From Chitinibacter sp. FCG-7 (GTDB lineage: Bacteria > Pseudomonadota > Gammaproteobacteria > Burkholderiales > Chitinibacteraceae), in contig NZ_CP157355.1 of NCBI RefSeq assembly GCF_040047665.1, positions 1,240,001 to 1,304,000 of the forward strand: 64,000 nt of DNA, written 5' to 3'. The notes beneath the pieces are model-generated. The model was not told the DNA's origin and ran no database searches. It saw only the letters and a program-made list of their open reading frames with translations. This document shows, in pieces, positions 50,258 through 59,599 of the stretch. The position numbers were made by a program, and so were the translations under genes. Within the stretch, counting starts at the first letter, position 1. Every line of letters begins with the position of its first letter.

Positions 50258-50524
50258 ATGAATCTCGCTCAACTCCCCCACGGCCAATATGCTCAGGTTT
50301 GCGCTTTGAATCTTCCCCCCGAGCTGGCACAACGCCTTGCGGCGCTGGGCTTGCGGCTCGATAGCACGGTGACAGTGCTGCGCCGGGGCTGGCTGGGTGG
50401 CCCCTTGCAATTACGCGTTGGCGGCACCGAGCTGATGCTGCGCCGCGATGCTGCGCAAGGCATTGAAGTTCAACTTTTGAATCGTAATGTACCGCTGGGC
50501 GTGATTGCCGAGGTGGCAGCATGA
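50258..50524 (+). CDS. feoA: Ferrous iron transport accessory protein FeoA
   Basis: Small cytoplasmic SH3-like protein needed for FeoB function. The 88-residue product contains LPHGQYAQVCAL, RLAALGLRLDSTVTVLRRG, LQLRVGGTELMLRRDAAQGIEV, the usual FeoA pattern. Its stop overlaps the feoB start (ATGA). Confidence 0.92.
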   Translation: MNLAQLPHGQYAQVCALNLPPELAQRLAALGLRLDSTVTVLRRGWLGGPLQLRVGGTELMLRRDAAQGIEVQLLNRNVPLGVIAEVAA

Positions 50525-52293
50525 AACGCATCGCGCTGGTTGGCATGCCCAATACGGGCAAATCGACTTTATTTAATCGCCTGACCGGCGGAACGGCACG
50601 CGTCGCCAACTGGCCGGGGCTCACCGTTGAGTTGGCTTCAAGCCGGATTCTGCTCGGCGCGCAAATGGTGCAGGTGTTCGATCTGCCGGGTATTTATGAT
50701 CTGACCGGCGGCGCGGAGGACGAGCAAGTTGCGCAGCGTTTTTTAAGCGAGGCCAAACTCGACGCCGTGGTGCTGGTACTCAACGCCTGCCAGCTTGATC
50801 GTCAGCTGGCGCTGGCTTTGCAGCTCAAAGCACTTGGCGCGCCACTGATCATTTGCCTGAATATGCATGATGAGGCCAAACGCGCTGGAATCAGCATCGA
50901 CGTCGCCACACTGAGTACAGCGCTGGGGGCGCCAGTGCAATTGCTCAGCGCCAAATATGGCCAAGGCCTTGCCGAGAGCAAGAAAGCCATTGAGGGTATA
51001 TTCAGCCAGGTAGCAGAACAAATAGACTTCAACCATATACCCCATACAAACGATTCAAGCATCTTGCACGCACAGGAAAAGCAGCTGTTTGATCGCTGCG
51101 TGCAGCAAGCGCCGACACTCAACGAGAGCGCAACGGCCAGACTGGATCGCTTCGTCTTGCATCCATGGCTGGGTTTGCCGCTGTTTGTACTGATGATGCT
51201 GACCTTGTTCCAGCTCACCTACGCCATCGGTACGCCATTGCAAGATTTGCTCGAAGCGGGCCTCACCTGGTTTAAAGACAATGCACTCGTTCCCGCCACC
51301 GCGAGCCTGCCTTCATTCTGGCAAGGCGTTATCATCAGTGGGCTGTTTGACGGCGTGAGCACGGTGCTGACCTTTGCGCCGATTATCTTTTTATTCTTCT
51401 GCCTGATGTCGGTCATCGAAGATTCGGGCTATTTCGCCCGCGCCGCTTTTATGATGGACGGGCTGATGAGCCGGATGGGGCTCGATGGCCGTGGCTTTGT
51501 CATGCTGATGATGGGTTTTGGTTGCAATGTGCCGGCAATTATGGGAACGCGCGTCATCCGTGATCACAAGGCGCGACTGCTGACGATGCTGACAATTCCA
51601 TTCTCACTGTGCTCGGCGCGGCTACAGATTTTCCTGTTTTTAAGCGGCGCGCTCTTTAGCCCGACACATGCGCCGTGGGTCGTGCTCTCGCTGTATCTGG
51701 CCAGTATCCTGATCGCGATGTTCACTGCGGTGCTGTTCAAATCAAAATTCAAATCGAGCGAGCCTTTTGCGCTGGAATTACCACCGTATCGCCTGCCGCT
51801 GCTGACCCATATCTGGCGGCGCGGCTGGGGCGAAGCACGCGACTTCCTGCGTCTGGCCACAACGATGATCGTACTCGGCGTCGTGCTGGTCTGGCTGCTG
51901 ACCAATTTCCCCAACCCGCAACACAGCTACGCAGCGATCATTTCCGATTTTCTCGCGCCGGTGCTGCGCCCAATTGGGATTGAATCAACGCTGTCGATTG
52001 CGCTGATTTTCGGCTTTGTCGCCAAGGAAGTGGTACTTGGTGCACTGTCGGTCATCACCGGCCACGAAGGTGCCGCGCTGGCCACCCAGCTCTCGCACAC
52101 ACTGGACCCCGTTTCGGCGTACAGTTTTATGCTGTTCTCGCTGATTTATATTCCGTGCGTGTCGGCGATTGCCGCGATCAAGAAAGAATCCAAATCCAGC
52201 CTCTACACCGCGTTTTCGATGAGCTGGTCGCTGGGTTTGGCGTGGATGGTGTCGTTTGTGTTTTACCAATCCGCGCGCTTATTGGGGTTCTAA
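50521..52293 (+). CDS. feoB: Ferrous iron transporter FeoB
   Basis: GTPase-coupled Fe2+ permease. The N-terminal G domain has G1 GMPNTGKST, G2-region ANWPGLTVE, G3 DLPGIYDL and G4 NMHD. The membrane part has the two inverted Gate motifs, including FLFFCLMSVIEDSGYFARAAFMMD with GFGCNVPAIMGTR, and FGFVAKEVVLGAL. At 590 residues it is shorter than E. coli FeoB (773) but near the compact betaproteobacterial form. The stretch at residues 158-174, joining the G domain to the membrane part, is encoded inside a GGGTATAT...ATATACCC inverted repeat (50994-51042), possibly an element tolerated in the linker. Confidence 0.95.
   Translation: MKRIALVGMPNTGKSTLFNRLTGGTARVANWPGLTVELASSRILLGAQMVQVFDLPGIYDLTGGAEDEQVAQRFLSEAKLDAVVLVLNACQLDRQLALALQLKALGAPLIICLNMHDEAKRAGISIDVATLSTALGAPVQLLSAKYGQGLAESKKAIEGIFSQVAEQIDFNHIPHTNDSSILHAQEKQLFDRCVQQAPTLNESATARLDRFVLHPWLGLPLFVLMMLTLFQLTYAIGTPLQDLLEAGLTWFKDNALVPATASLPSFWQGVIISGLFDGVSTVLTFAPIIFLFFCLMSVIEDSGYFARAAFMMDGLMSRMGLDGRGFVMLMMGFGCNVPAIMGTRVIRDHKARLLTMLTIPFSLCSARLQIFLFLSGALFSPTHAPWVVLSLYLASILIAMFTAVLFKSKFKSSEPFALELPPYRLPLLTHIWRRGWGEARDFLRLATTMIVLGVVLVWLLTNFPNPQHSYAAIISDFLAPVLRPIGIESTLSIALIFGFVAKEVVLGALSVITGHEGAALATQLSHTLDPVSAYSFMLFSLIYIPCVSAIAAIKKESKSSLYTAFSMSWSLGLAWMVSFVFYQSARLLGF
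50994..51042. repeat. GGGTATAT inverted repeat inside feoB
   Basis: GGGTATAT (50994-51001) and ATATACCC (51035-51042) are 33 bp apart, the same arms and the same inter-arm distance as the intergenic copy at 32000-32048. Confidence 0.55.
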
Positions 52294-52305
52294 AATGGCT
52301 CACAC

Positions 52306-52339
52306 AAAAAGCCCGTTAGTGAATGCTAACGGGCTTTTT
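52306..52339 (+). terminator. Terminator of feoAB
   Basis: AAAAAGCCCGTTAG-tgaatg-CTAACGGGCTTTTT, 13 bp past the feoB stop. Confidence 0.92.
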
Positions 52340-52438
52340 GTACTTGATTACTGCTAATATCTGATTGCATCTCTCGATCAAAGCGATGAGTCTACCCAAA
52401 AAGAGCGGCCGTTCTTTCCACCCAAAAGGTAAACCAGA

Positions 52439-53743
52439 ATGAGCAAACCATTACACAGAATTGTGATTGTCGGCGGTGGCGCAGGCGGTCTTGAACTGGC
52501 CACCAAACTTGGCCGTGAACTCGGTGGCAAGAAAAAGGCCAACATCATTCTGGTCGATGGCTCACCGACGCATATCTGGAAACCGCTGCTGCACGAAGTG
52601 GCCACCGGCGCGCTCAATACCGGCGAAGACGAAGTCAATTACTTTGGCCATGCTTACCGTAATGGCTATCAGTTTGAATTTGGCTGGATGCAAGGCGTTG
52701 ATCGCGAGCGCAAAACCATCACGCTGGCCGCAGTGCGCGATGCGCAGGGCGATATCCTCACCGGCGAGCGCGAAATCTGCTACGACACACTGGTACTGGC
52801 ATTGGGCGCGATCGCCAACGACTTTGGCACGCCAGGCGCGCAGGAACACTGCATGTTCCTGAATACGCCCAGCGATGCCGAGCGCTTGCGGCGCCGGATT
52901 CTGGATTTGTCATTTGCCGTCGGCGCCAGCGGCCACGGTGCAAGCAAGCTGACCATCGGCATTGTCGGCGGCGGCGCCACCGGTGTCGAGCTGGCCGCCG
53001 AAATCGACCACACCATCCGCGAGATGCATAACTACGGCGCCAATCTAAGCCCGGCGCAGCTGGAAATCACCATTATTGAAGGCGCGCCACGCATTCTGTC
53101 CGGCGCGCCCGAATCACTATCACACTACGCCACCGAAGCGCTGGCGCAGCGCGGCATTATGGTCGCGTGCAATGCGCGCGTGGCCGCAGTCTCAGACAGC
53201 GGCTTTACGCTGGCCGACGGCCAGCAGCTCAAGGCGATGATCCGCGTCTGGGCCGCTGGCGTTAAAGCAGCAGACTGGTTATCCGGCCTGGGTCTGGCGA
53301 CCAATCGCAATAATCAAATCGAAGTGACCACCTGCCTGCAAACGCAGACCGACCCGAATGTGTTTGCCATTGGCGACTGCGCCGCGGCCAGCGACGGCGA
53401 AGGCGGCCCGCAGCTGGCGGCCACCGCGCAGGTTGCCCACCAGCAAGCCAGCTGGCTGGCTGACGCGCTGATCAGAAAGCTCAATGGCCGCGAGATCACG
53501 CCTTTTGTCTTCAAGCCACAAGGCATGATGGTCTCATTGGGCAAGCACACCGCCGTTGGCAGCCTGGCCGCGATTGTCGGCCCGCAGCGCAATTATTATG
53601 TCGAAGGCCGCGGTGCAAAGCTGATTTATGCCTCGCTCTACCGCCTGCATCAGGCCGCCGTCCACGGCTGGGTGCTCGCAGGGCTGTTGTGGATAGGCGA
53701 CAAGCTGCGCCGGGTTGCCCGCCCAACGCTGAAACTGCACTAA
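52439..53743 (+). CDS. ndh: Type II NADH dehydrogenase (NDH-2)
   Basis: Single-subunit, non-proton-pumping NADH:quinone oxidoreductase on the inner face of the membrane. The 434-residue protein has the FAD fold IVIVGGGAGGLELATKLG, NAD fold IGIVGGGATGVELAAEID, the FAD-binding VFAIGDCAA, and a C-terminal amphipathic region (YRLHQAAVHGWVLAGLLW) for membrane attachment. It is monocistronic behind the feoB terminator. Related pyridine nucleotide-disulphide reductases exist, but order and length fit NDH-2. Confidence 0.92.
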   Translation: MSKPLHRIVIVGGGAGGLELATKLGRELGGKKKANIILVDGSPTHIWKPLLHEVATGALNTGEDEVNYFGHAYRNGYQFEFGWMQGVDRERKTITLAAVRDAQGDILTGEREICYDTLVLALGAIANDFGTPGAQEHCMFLNTPSDAERLRRRILDLSFAVGASGHGASKLTIGIVGGGATGVELAAEIDHTIREMHNYGANLSPAQLEITIIEGAPRILSGAPESLSHYATEALAQRGIMVACNARVAAVSDSGFTLADGQQLKAMIRVWAAGVKAADWLSGLGLATNRNNQIEVTTCLQTQTDPNVFAIGDCAAASDGEGGPQLAATAQVAHQQASWLADALIRKLNGREITPFVFKPQGMMVSLGKHTAVGSLAAIVGPQRNYYVEGRGAKLIYASLYRLHQAAVHGWVLAGLLWIGDKLRRVARPTLKLH

Positions 53744-53890
53744 GCCCAAAGGGGTAAGGCTTTTGCCGTGACATTCGTCACCAAAGGCCTGATTTCAGGG
53801 TAAAATAGCGCTCTTTTGTCTTTCATTTGCTTTGCTATCCGGCTTTTCGGCGGCAAAGCCGATGCACTCTTGCAGCGATTATCCGGCACC

Positions 53891-55144
53891 ATGAATCTCG
53901 TCGTTTTAGGGCTTAACTACCAGACTGCGCCTGTCGCAGTACGGGAGCGGCTTGCCTTTAATCCGGACGAGATGAACGTCGCGCTGGCCGAGCTGGTGAG
54001 TCTGAAAGGCGTGTTTGAAGCCGCGATTGTCTCTACCTGTAATCGCACCGAGCTGTACTGTCACGCCCGCGATTTGGATGCAGTGAAGTATTGGCTGGCA
54101 GAAAATCGCCATCAAGACCTACAGAGCATTACCCCCCACCTGTATATTCATCAAGGCACCGAAGCTGCGCGGCATGCGTATCGCGTCGCCTGTGGACTCG
54201 ATTCAATGGTGGTGGGCGAAACGCAGATTCTGGGCCAGCTTAAAGACGCCGAGCGCACCGCGCGTGAAGCGGGCACGCTGGGCACGCTACTCAATGGTGT
54301 TTTCCAGCGTGCTTTTTCCACCGCCAAGGAAGTCAGAACCCGCACGCGCATCGGTGCGGCCTCCGTCTCGATGGCAGCAGCGTCAGTTCGGCTAGCCGAA
54401 CGGATTTTCCCGACCATTGCCGAGTGCAAAGTGTTATTTATCGGTGCGGGCGAAATGATCGCGCTCTGCGCCACGCATTTTGCCGCCCAGTCCCCCTGTA
54501 AGATGGTAGTTGCCAACCGCACGCTGGAACGCGGCCAGGAATTGGCCAGCGAGCTGGGGGGCGAGGCGATTTTGCTCAGCGATTTACCCGAGCGCATTCA
54601 CGAATTCGACGTGGTGGTGACATCGACCGCAGCACCGCTGCCTATCGTCGGCAAAGGCATGATCGAGCGCGCACTCAAGCAGCGCCGCCGTCGGCCGATG
54701 TTTATCGTCGATCTGGCGGTGCCGCGTGATGTGGAAAGCGAAGTGGGCGAATTGGCCGACGCCTATTTGTACACGGTCGATGATCTGGCGCAGGTGGTAC
54801 AGGAAGGCATGGCCTCGCGCAGCATGGAAGTGAACAGCGCCGAAACAATGATCAGCGAAAAGGTCAAAGAATTTGACAGCTGGTTAGCCAGCCGCGCCGT
54901 GGTGCCCACCATCCGCGATTTGCGTGATCATGCCGACCGCATCGCCCGCAGCGAAGTACAGCGGGCGCAGAAAAAGCTCGCCAATGGCCAGGACCCGCAA
55001 CTGGTACTGGAGCAGCTGGCGCAGCAGATCAGCAATAAATTCCTGCACGCCCCGCTGGCCGCGCTCAATGGCGCCCCCGCCGACGAACAGGAGGCACTGG
55101 TCAATCTGGTGCGCCGCCTGTACCGCCTGCAGGATATTGATTAG
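53891..55144 (+). CDS. hemA: Glutamyl-tRNA reductase
   Basis: First committed step of C5 heme synthesis: reduces Glu-tRNA to glutamate-1-semialdehyde with NADPH. The 417-residue protein starts MNLVVLGLNYQTAPVAVRER and has catalytic Cys50 (STCNRTELY), the tRNA-binding HAYRVACGLDSMVVGETQILGQ, NADPH fold VLFIGAGEMIALCATHF and the C-terminal dimerisation helix. It runs into prfA, the classical hemA-prfA order, though prmC does not follow here. Confidence 0.97.
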   Translation: MNLVVLGLNYQTAPVAVRERLAFNPDEMNVALAELVSLKGVFEAAIVSTCNRTELYCHARDLDAVKYWLAENRHQDLQSITPHLYIHQGTEAARHAYRVACGLDSMVVGETQILGQLKDAERTAREAGTLGTLLNGVFQRAFSTAKEVRTRTRIGAASVSMAAASVRLAERIFPTIAECKVLFIGAGEMIALCATHFAAQSPCKMVVANRTLERGQELASELGGEAILLSDLPERIHEFDVVVTSTAAPLPIVGKGMIERALKQRRRRPMFIVDLAVPRDVESEVGELADAYLYTVDDLAQVVQEGMASRSMEVNSAETMISEKVKEFDSWLASRAVVPTIRDLRDHADRIARSEVQRAQKKLANGQDPQLVLEQLAQQISNKFLHAPLAALNGAPADEQEALVNLVRRLYRLQDID

Positions 55145-55283
55145 ATATTGATTAATCAGTGAGGCGTGAGGTGTCAGGATATATCCCCAAGCGCCAACGT
55201 CTTGAAGTCATAATTTCGGGTGATGAGCAGGTGATTTGAGGTTTTCTCCTCACACCCACTCCTCACTCCTCACCGGAACAACA
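55145..55283 (+). repeat. hemA-prfA spacer with GTGAGG and CCTCAC repeats
   Basis: GAGGCGTGAGGTGT (about 55161) on the left faces CTCCTCACACCCACTCCTCA (from about 55246) on the right; GGATATATCC near 55178 is a further palindrome. The right arm ends just before the prfA ribosome-binding site. Confidence 0.65.
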
Positions 55284-56363
55284 ATGAAACCATCAATCCT
55301 CGCCAAACTGGCGCAATTGGCCGACCGGCTCGAAGAAGTGGGTGGCCTTTTGGCTTCCGAAGAAGCCACCCGCGATATGGATCAATATCGCAAACTGAAC
55401 CGCGAATTTAGCGAGCTGACGCCGGTGGTCGAGCTATGGCACGAATTTAACCGCATTAACGCTGATCTGGCTGATGCGCAAGAGATGCTGGCCGACCCGG
55501 AAATGGCTGAAATGGCGGCCGAAGAAATCAAAGACGGCAAGGCCAGACTAGAGCAACTTGACCTCGATCTGCAAAAAGCCTTGCTGCCGAAAGACCCGAA
55601 CGACGAGCGCAATATTTTTCTGGAGATCCGCGCTGGCACGGGTGGCGACGAATCGGCGCTGTTTGCCGCCGACCTATTCCGCATGTATAGCCGCTATGCC
55701 GAGCGCAACCGCTGGCAGGTGGAAATCATGTCGGCCAATGAATCCGATCTGGGCGGCTACAAGGAAATCATCGCGCGCATCGTCGGCCTTGGCGCGTATT
55801 CCAAGCTCAAATTTGAGTCCGGCGGCCACCGTGTACAGCGCGTACCGGCGACCGAAACACAAGGCCGGATTCACACCTCGGCGTGTACCGTGGCGGTGAT
55901 GCCGGAAGCGGATGAACTGGAAGAGGTGAATATCAACCCGGCCGATTTGCGCATTGATACTTTCCGCGCCAGCGGCGCGGGTGGTCAGCACATTAATAAA
56001 ACCGATTCGGCCGTACGCGTGGTGCATATCCCGACCGGCATTATCGTCGAGTGTCAGGACGATCGCTCACAGCACAAAAACAAGGCGCGCGCGCTGGCCG
56101 TACTGTCGGCACGGATTAAAGATGCGCAACTGCGCGAGATCCAAAGCAAGGAAGCGGCCGAACGTAAATCACTGATCGGCTCGGGTGATCGCTCCGAGCG
56201 CATCCGCACCTACAATTTCCCGCAAGGGCGAATGACCGATCACCGGATTAATCTGACGCTGTATAAACTCGACTACATCATGGACGGCGATTTGACTGAG
56301 CTGACACAAGCCTTGATCAATGAGCATCAAACCGAGCTACTGGCGCAATTGGGCGACGCGTAA
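55284..56363 (+). CDS. prfA: Peptide chain release factor 1
   Basis: Reads UAA and UAG stop codons and triggers peptide release. The 359-residue product starts [20 protein letters not shown] and contains the stop-codon-reading PAT motif ([15 protein letters not shown]) and the catalytic GGQ ([16 protein letters not shown]). Start 55284 follows CCGGAACAAC. Confidence 0.97.
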   Translation: MKPSILAKLAQLADRLEEVGGLLASEEATRDMDQYRKLNREFSELTPVVELWHEFNRINADLADAQEMLADPEMAEMAAEEIKDGKARLEQLDLDLQKALLPKDPNDERNIFLEIRAGTGGDESALFAADLFRMYSRYAERNRWQVEIMSANESDLGGYKEIIARIVGLGAYSKLKFESGGHRVQRVPATETQGRIHTSACTVAVMPEADELEEVNINPADLRIDTFRASGAGGQHINKTDSAVRVVHIPTGIIVECQDDRSQHKNKARALAVLSARIKDAQLREIQSKEAAERKSLIGSGDRSERIRTYNFPQGRMTDHRINLTLYKLDYIMDGDLTELTQALINEHQTELLAQLGDA

Positions 56364-56371
56364 TTAACATA

Positions 56372-56418
56372 GGTATATGGCTAAAAGCCAAATCTGAATT
56401 GAGTTTCAGCCATATACC
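56372..56418. repeat. GGTATATGGCT inverted repeat after prfA
   Basis: GGTATATGGCT (56372-56382) and AGCCATATACC (56408-56418) are a perfect 11-bp inverted repeat, followed by C to give ATATACCC. It is the best preserved copy of the GGGTATA family in the window. Confidence 0.7.
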
Positions 56419-56444
56419 CAATAGCACCTCAATCTGAACCAGAT

Positions 56445-56478
56445 AAAAAAAGCCAAGTCTCAAGACTTGGCTTTTTTA
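56445..56478. terminator. Bidirectional terminator between prfA and the STAND ATPase gene
   Basis: AGCCAAGTC-tcaa-GACTTGGCT with A7 on the left and T6 on the right. On the reverse strand the loop contains the TGA stop codon of the STAND ATPase gene, so the last five codons of that gene form one arm of the hairpin. Confidence 0.9.
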
Positions 56479-59447
56479 TTCAGAAATGCACCGAACTCGC
56501 GCCGAATTTGTGCCGAGATACCTGCCGCCCCCCATAGATCGTAGTGCTCGATGGCCAGCTTGAGCATCTGGCGGGCGTGGTGAAAATGGTGCCGCCCCAG
56601 CAGAAAGCGACCATAGTGCAGGGCCGCCATGCCGTATTCATGGTGATGCTGGTTCACCCGGGCGGCCTCGATTGCGGCGTGGAAATAGTGCTGCGCCTCG
56701 TCGTACTGCTGTCTGGCGCTGGCAAACTGAGCTTGCAGCAAAGCGAGCGGGCTGGCAAACATGCTCGGGTTTTGTGCGGCCCAGCCTTTCAGGCGAGCGA
56801 TGGCACGCGTGATCTGCCGCCGCCACCACCAGCCCCGCCGACCAGGTTCCAGGCAAAGATTGAGCGCAGACAGATAGCGGTATTGCGCCTCAAGCACCGA
56901 GCCCCGAATCGATTCCAGATACGGTCTGGCTTGCGAGAGCGCATCGCTCGCGGCCTCGCTGGCGTGACAAAAGCTCGCCATATACGCCGTAAGCAAATAA
57001 TAGTTGAACAGATTCAGCGCATCGCGCCGACGATACAGCTCGGTCAGCGAATCGGCAGAAAACTGCCCGCCTTCGCACAACCACGGCTGCGCATCGGCGG
57101 CGTGTACCAGATTGTGCAAGCATTGGCGAAACACGGCCGACATCGGCAACAAGTGCTGCTGGCGAGTGTGGCGCAAATCTTCGTCGATTTTGGCCGCTTC
57201 TTTTGCCAGATGGGGCAGCGGGCTGCCATTCAGTAGCGAATGCCCGATGTAAAACATATGGGCGTAGCCGGCAAACTCGAAATCACCATAAGAATAGGCA
57301 TTCTGTTGCCAGCGCCACAGATCGGGCAGCAATTGCTGCAGATTCTGCCGCCAAGGCTGAACCAGCCCCAAATCCAGAATCGGTACGCGGTGCCGCTGCC
57401 TTTCGCTAGACTGCGCCTTGGCCATTTGATTGGCTTTTTCTGCGACAGCAAAAGCCGCGTCATACCGGGCAAAAACATTGAGCATCATCGCCGCGCAAAT
57501 TTGTGCGCCAGCCGTCATCGGCCCTGCCCCATATTGGCGCGAGAGTATCAATTGCTTGAGAGTAATGGCCGCCAGCAGCCGTGGGCGGGCAAAAAAACAG
57601 GGGCCAAACAGATCAGCAAAAATTTGCTGCGCGGCTTCGATATTCGGCCTCGCCGCATCGGTATCGGCTTTCTGCTCTACCGGATCATCTGAATCAATAC
57701 CCGGATCAGCATCGGTTTTTTGCTTGCCAGCAGCGTATTGCCACCATGCCCATTGCAGCAACAGGCTAAGCAGCTGCGGCGTGCTGCCGCTCATCGACAT
57801 TTTCATGCCCAGCGATTTGAGGCCCAGCTCGGCGGCGGCAAAGGCCAGCGGATAGTCATGCCCCAGCAGCGCCAGACGCAGCTGCGTACTGGCCAGCATG
57901 GCCGTGAGGCGCGGGCTGGCTGCGGCAGACAGATTGTTCAGCAGCACGGTAGCGTCTTGCAGTTGCGCGGGCTCTTGCCAGCTGGCACACCAGATTTCGA
58001 CAATCTGCTCGCTGAGCTGCGGCTGCTCGCTCCAGACCGATTCGCCCAGCAAGGCCAGCAATTGCTCCAAGATCTGCCCAGCGTGCATGGGGCTGCCCTG
58101 CTGTACGGCTTGCGCGGCAACGTCGAGCGATTGGTGGGCAAAGCGGATTTTGTCCTGGGGCGTCATCAACTGCCCGGCTTGCTGCGCATGGCGCAGCGCC
58201 TGCAGAACAAAATTGGGAAACTTCATCATCCGCTGCGCCAGACGTGCGTGCAGATCGGCTTCGGTTTGCTGCTCGAAAGTATGCTGCGCCAGACGCAGCA
58301 GATGCGGGTGCACAAAGCGCCAGATATCGCCTGATAGCACCTCGATCAAGCCCTGCTTTTGCGCCAGATACAGATGCTCCTGTACCGCACTGGTACTCAG
58401 ATAATCGTGCAAAAGCCGGGCATCAAACTCCATGCCGATCAGGCTGGCGCTTTGCAGGATTTCCAGCCCGGTTTCGGTCAGCGAGAGTAATTGCTCACGA
58501 AAATAAGCCTCGGCCTCGGGCGTGCGCAATTGCAGTGAAATCTGCTGGATACGCTGCTGCCATTGCGATTCGGGCACCACGCCCAGCAAATTGTGTGCAG
58601 CCAGGCTATCGAGCAAAAAGCGACACAGCTGCAAATTGCCCTGACAGGTTTGCTGCAAAAAAGGCGCAATTTCTGCTGCCAGCCGCGGGTTCAGGTTTTG
58701 CTCTTCGATCAGCCAGGCGACGGTATCGCGCACGCTAAACGGCGCCAGCGGAAAGACCTGGCAATGCGGCAAGGCTTTCCAGCGCTGTGTCGCGGGCAAA
58801 TGCTCATCACGCACACACAACAGAAACATCAGATACGGGCTGCTGCGGTGTTCAATCAGATAATCAAGCAGCGCCAGCGCATCCTGATCGAGCAAATCCA
58901 CATCGTCGATAATCCAGACCAGTGGCTTGAGTTGCTGGCTGGCATAAACCAGCAGCTCGCCCACCAGCAGATGCAGGTGCAGCGCCAGCGATAAATCAAT
59001 ATCGGTATCAATCTGCTGGATCAGGCCCAGGCGGCGCGACAGCTCCAGCACGGCCTCCTGCCCGCTCAATCCGGGATTACCCAGCTGGCGCGTCAGCGGC
59101 TGGCTGAGCTGGCTTAAACCAAGCAGCAGACTATCGAGCGGTTTGCTCCAGTTGAGCGATTCAATCCGGCTTTCAATCAGCATGCCGCCGCGCTGGCGAA
59201 CAAAGGGCAATAAATCATGCGCCTGCTGGGTTTTACCCGAGCCGGGCTCGCCCACCAGCATCACCAGCTTGCTGCCTCCGGCCGATGTTTCGGCCAGCGC
59301 AAAGCGCAGCTCGCTACTCACCACGCGACGATCAAAAAGTCGCGGGGCAGGCTGCGTCTGGGCTGGATGCACCGTGGCGGATTGCGGCTGAACTGACAAG
59401 ATTAGACATTCTCGAGTTATTTTCGAGATTGTCGCTGATTTAGCCAT
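56460..59447 (-). CDS. Large STAND-type ATPase with TPR-like C-terminus
   Basis: 995 residues. An AAA_16/STAND nucleotide-binding domain spans about 35-300, with Walker A GEPGSGKT (66-73) and Walker B WIIDDVD (178-184), followed by a winged-helix-like region and a long array of helical repeats to the C-terminus. This matches the sensor half of MalT-type regulators or of large kinase-AAA-GAF fusions, but there is no LuxR helix-turn-helix, kinase or other output domain. It may signal through a partner or work by itself as a scaffold. ATG at 59447 is a working start without a good ribosome-binding site. A 6-bp inverted repeat TCTCGA-N7-TCGAGA (59410-59428) lies in the first codons. Confidence 0.82.
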   Translation of the reverse strand: MAKSATISKITRECLILSVQPQSATVHPAQTQPAPRLFDRRVVSSELRFALAETSAGGSKLVMLVGEPGSGKTQQAHDLLPFVRQRGGMLIESRIESLNWSKPLDSLLLGLSQLSQPLTRQLGNPGLSGQEAVLELSRRLGLIQQIDTDIDLSLALHLHLLVGELLVYASQQLKPLVWIIDDVDLLDQDALALLDYLIEHRSSPYLMFLLCVRDEHLPATQRWKALPHCQVFPLAPFSVRDTVAWLIEEQNLNPRLAAEIAPFLQQTCQGNLQLCRFLLDSLAAHNLLGVVPESQWQQRIQQISLQLRTPEAEAYFREQLLSLTETGLEILQSASLIGMEFDARLLHDYLSTSAVQEHLYLAQKQGLIEVLSGDIWRFVHPHLLRLAQHTFEQQTEADLHARLAQRMMKFPNFVLQALRHAQQAGQLMTPQDKIRFAHQSLDVAAQAVQQGSPMHAGQILEQLLALLGESVWSEQPQLSEQIVEIWCASWQEPAQLQDATVLLNNLSAAASPRLTAMLASTQLRLALLGHDYPLAFAAAELGLKSLGMKMSMSGSTPQLLSLLLQWAWWQYAAGKQKTDADPGIDSDDPVEQKADTDAARPNIEAAQQIFADLFGPCFFARPRLLAAITLKQLILSRQYGAGPMTAGAQICAAMMLNVFARYDAAFAVAEKANQMAKAQSSERQRHRVPILDLGLVQPWRQNLQQLLPDLWRWQQNAYSYGDFEFAGYAHMFYIGHSLLNGSPLPHLAKEAAKIDEDLRHTRQQHLLPMSAVFRQCLHNLVHAADAQPWLCEGGQFSADSLTELYRRRDALNLFNYYLLTAYMASFCHASEAASDALSQARPYLESIRGSVLEAQYRYLSALNLCLEPGRRGWWWRRQITRAIARLKGWAAQNPSMFASPLALLQAQFASARQQYDEAQHYFHAAIEAARVNQHHHEYGMAALHYGRFLLGRHHFHHARQMLKLAIEHYDLWGAAGISAQIRREFGAFLNKKAKS

Positions 59448-59552
59448 AATTTGCCATGCTCGGGCGTAAAAACAGCACAAACACCACGCCAGCGTATTGG
59501 TCAACCAAACGTCAACAGAGCCCGAGTTTTTAAAACATCAGAGGAATGGCTT

Positions 59553-59561
59553 TGATATAAT
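59553..59561 (+). promoter_or_regulatory. Extended -10 promoter before the RNB nuclease gene
   Basis: TGATATAAT, a perfect TATAAT with an upstream TG; no good -35 at 16-18 bp. It lies 38 bp before the start codon. Confidence 0.45.
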
Positions 59562-59599
59562 TGCCGGTTTTGGCCTTGGCGCAACGGTTGATAATCGCG

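Noticed and set aside
56364..56460. prmC/hemK expected after prfA
   Set aside because: The stretch holds only an inverted repeat and a terminator; prmC must be elsewhere.
59410..59428. Operator TCTCGA-N7-TCGAGA for the STAND gene
   Set aside because: Arms are only 6 bp and the site lies within the first codons of the chosen frame; not distinguishable from chance unless the true start is downstream.
56460..59447. LuxR/MalT-type transcription regulator
   Set aside because: The ATPase and repeat regions fit, but no C-terminal helix-turn-helix is present; the C-terminus ends in helical repeats.
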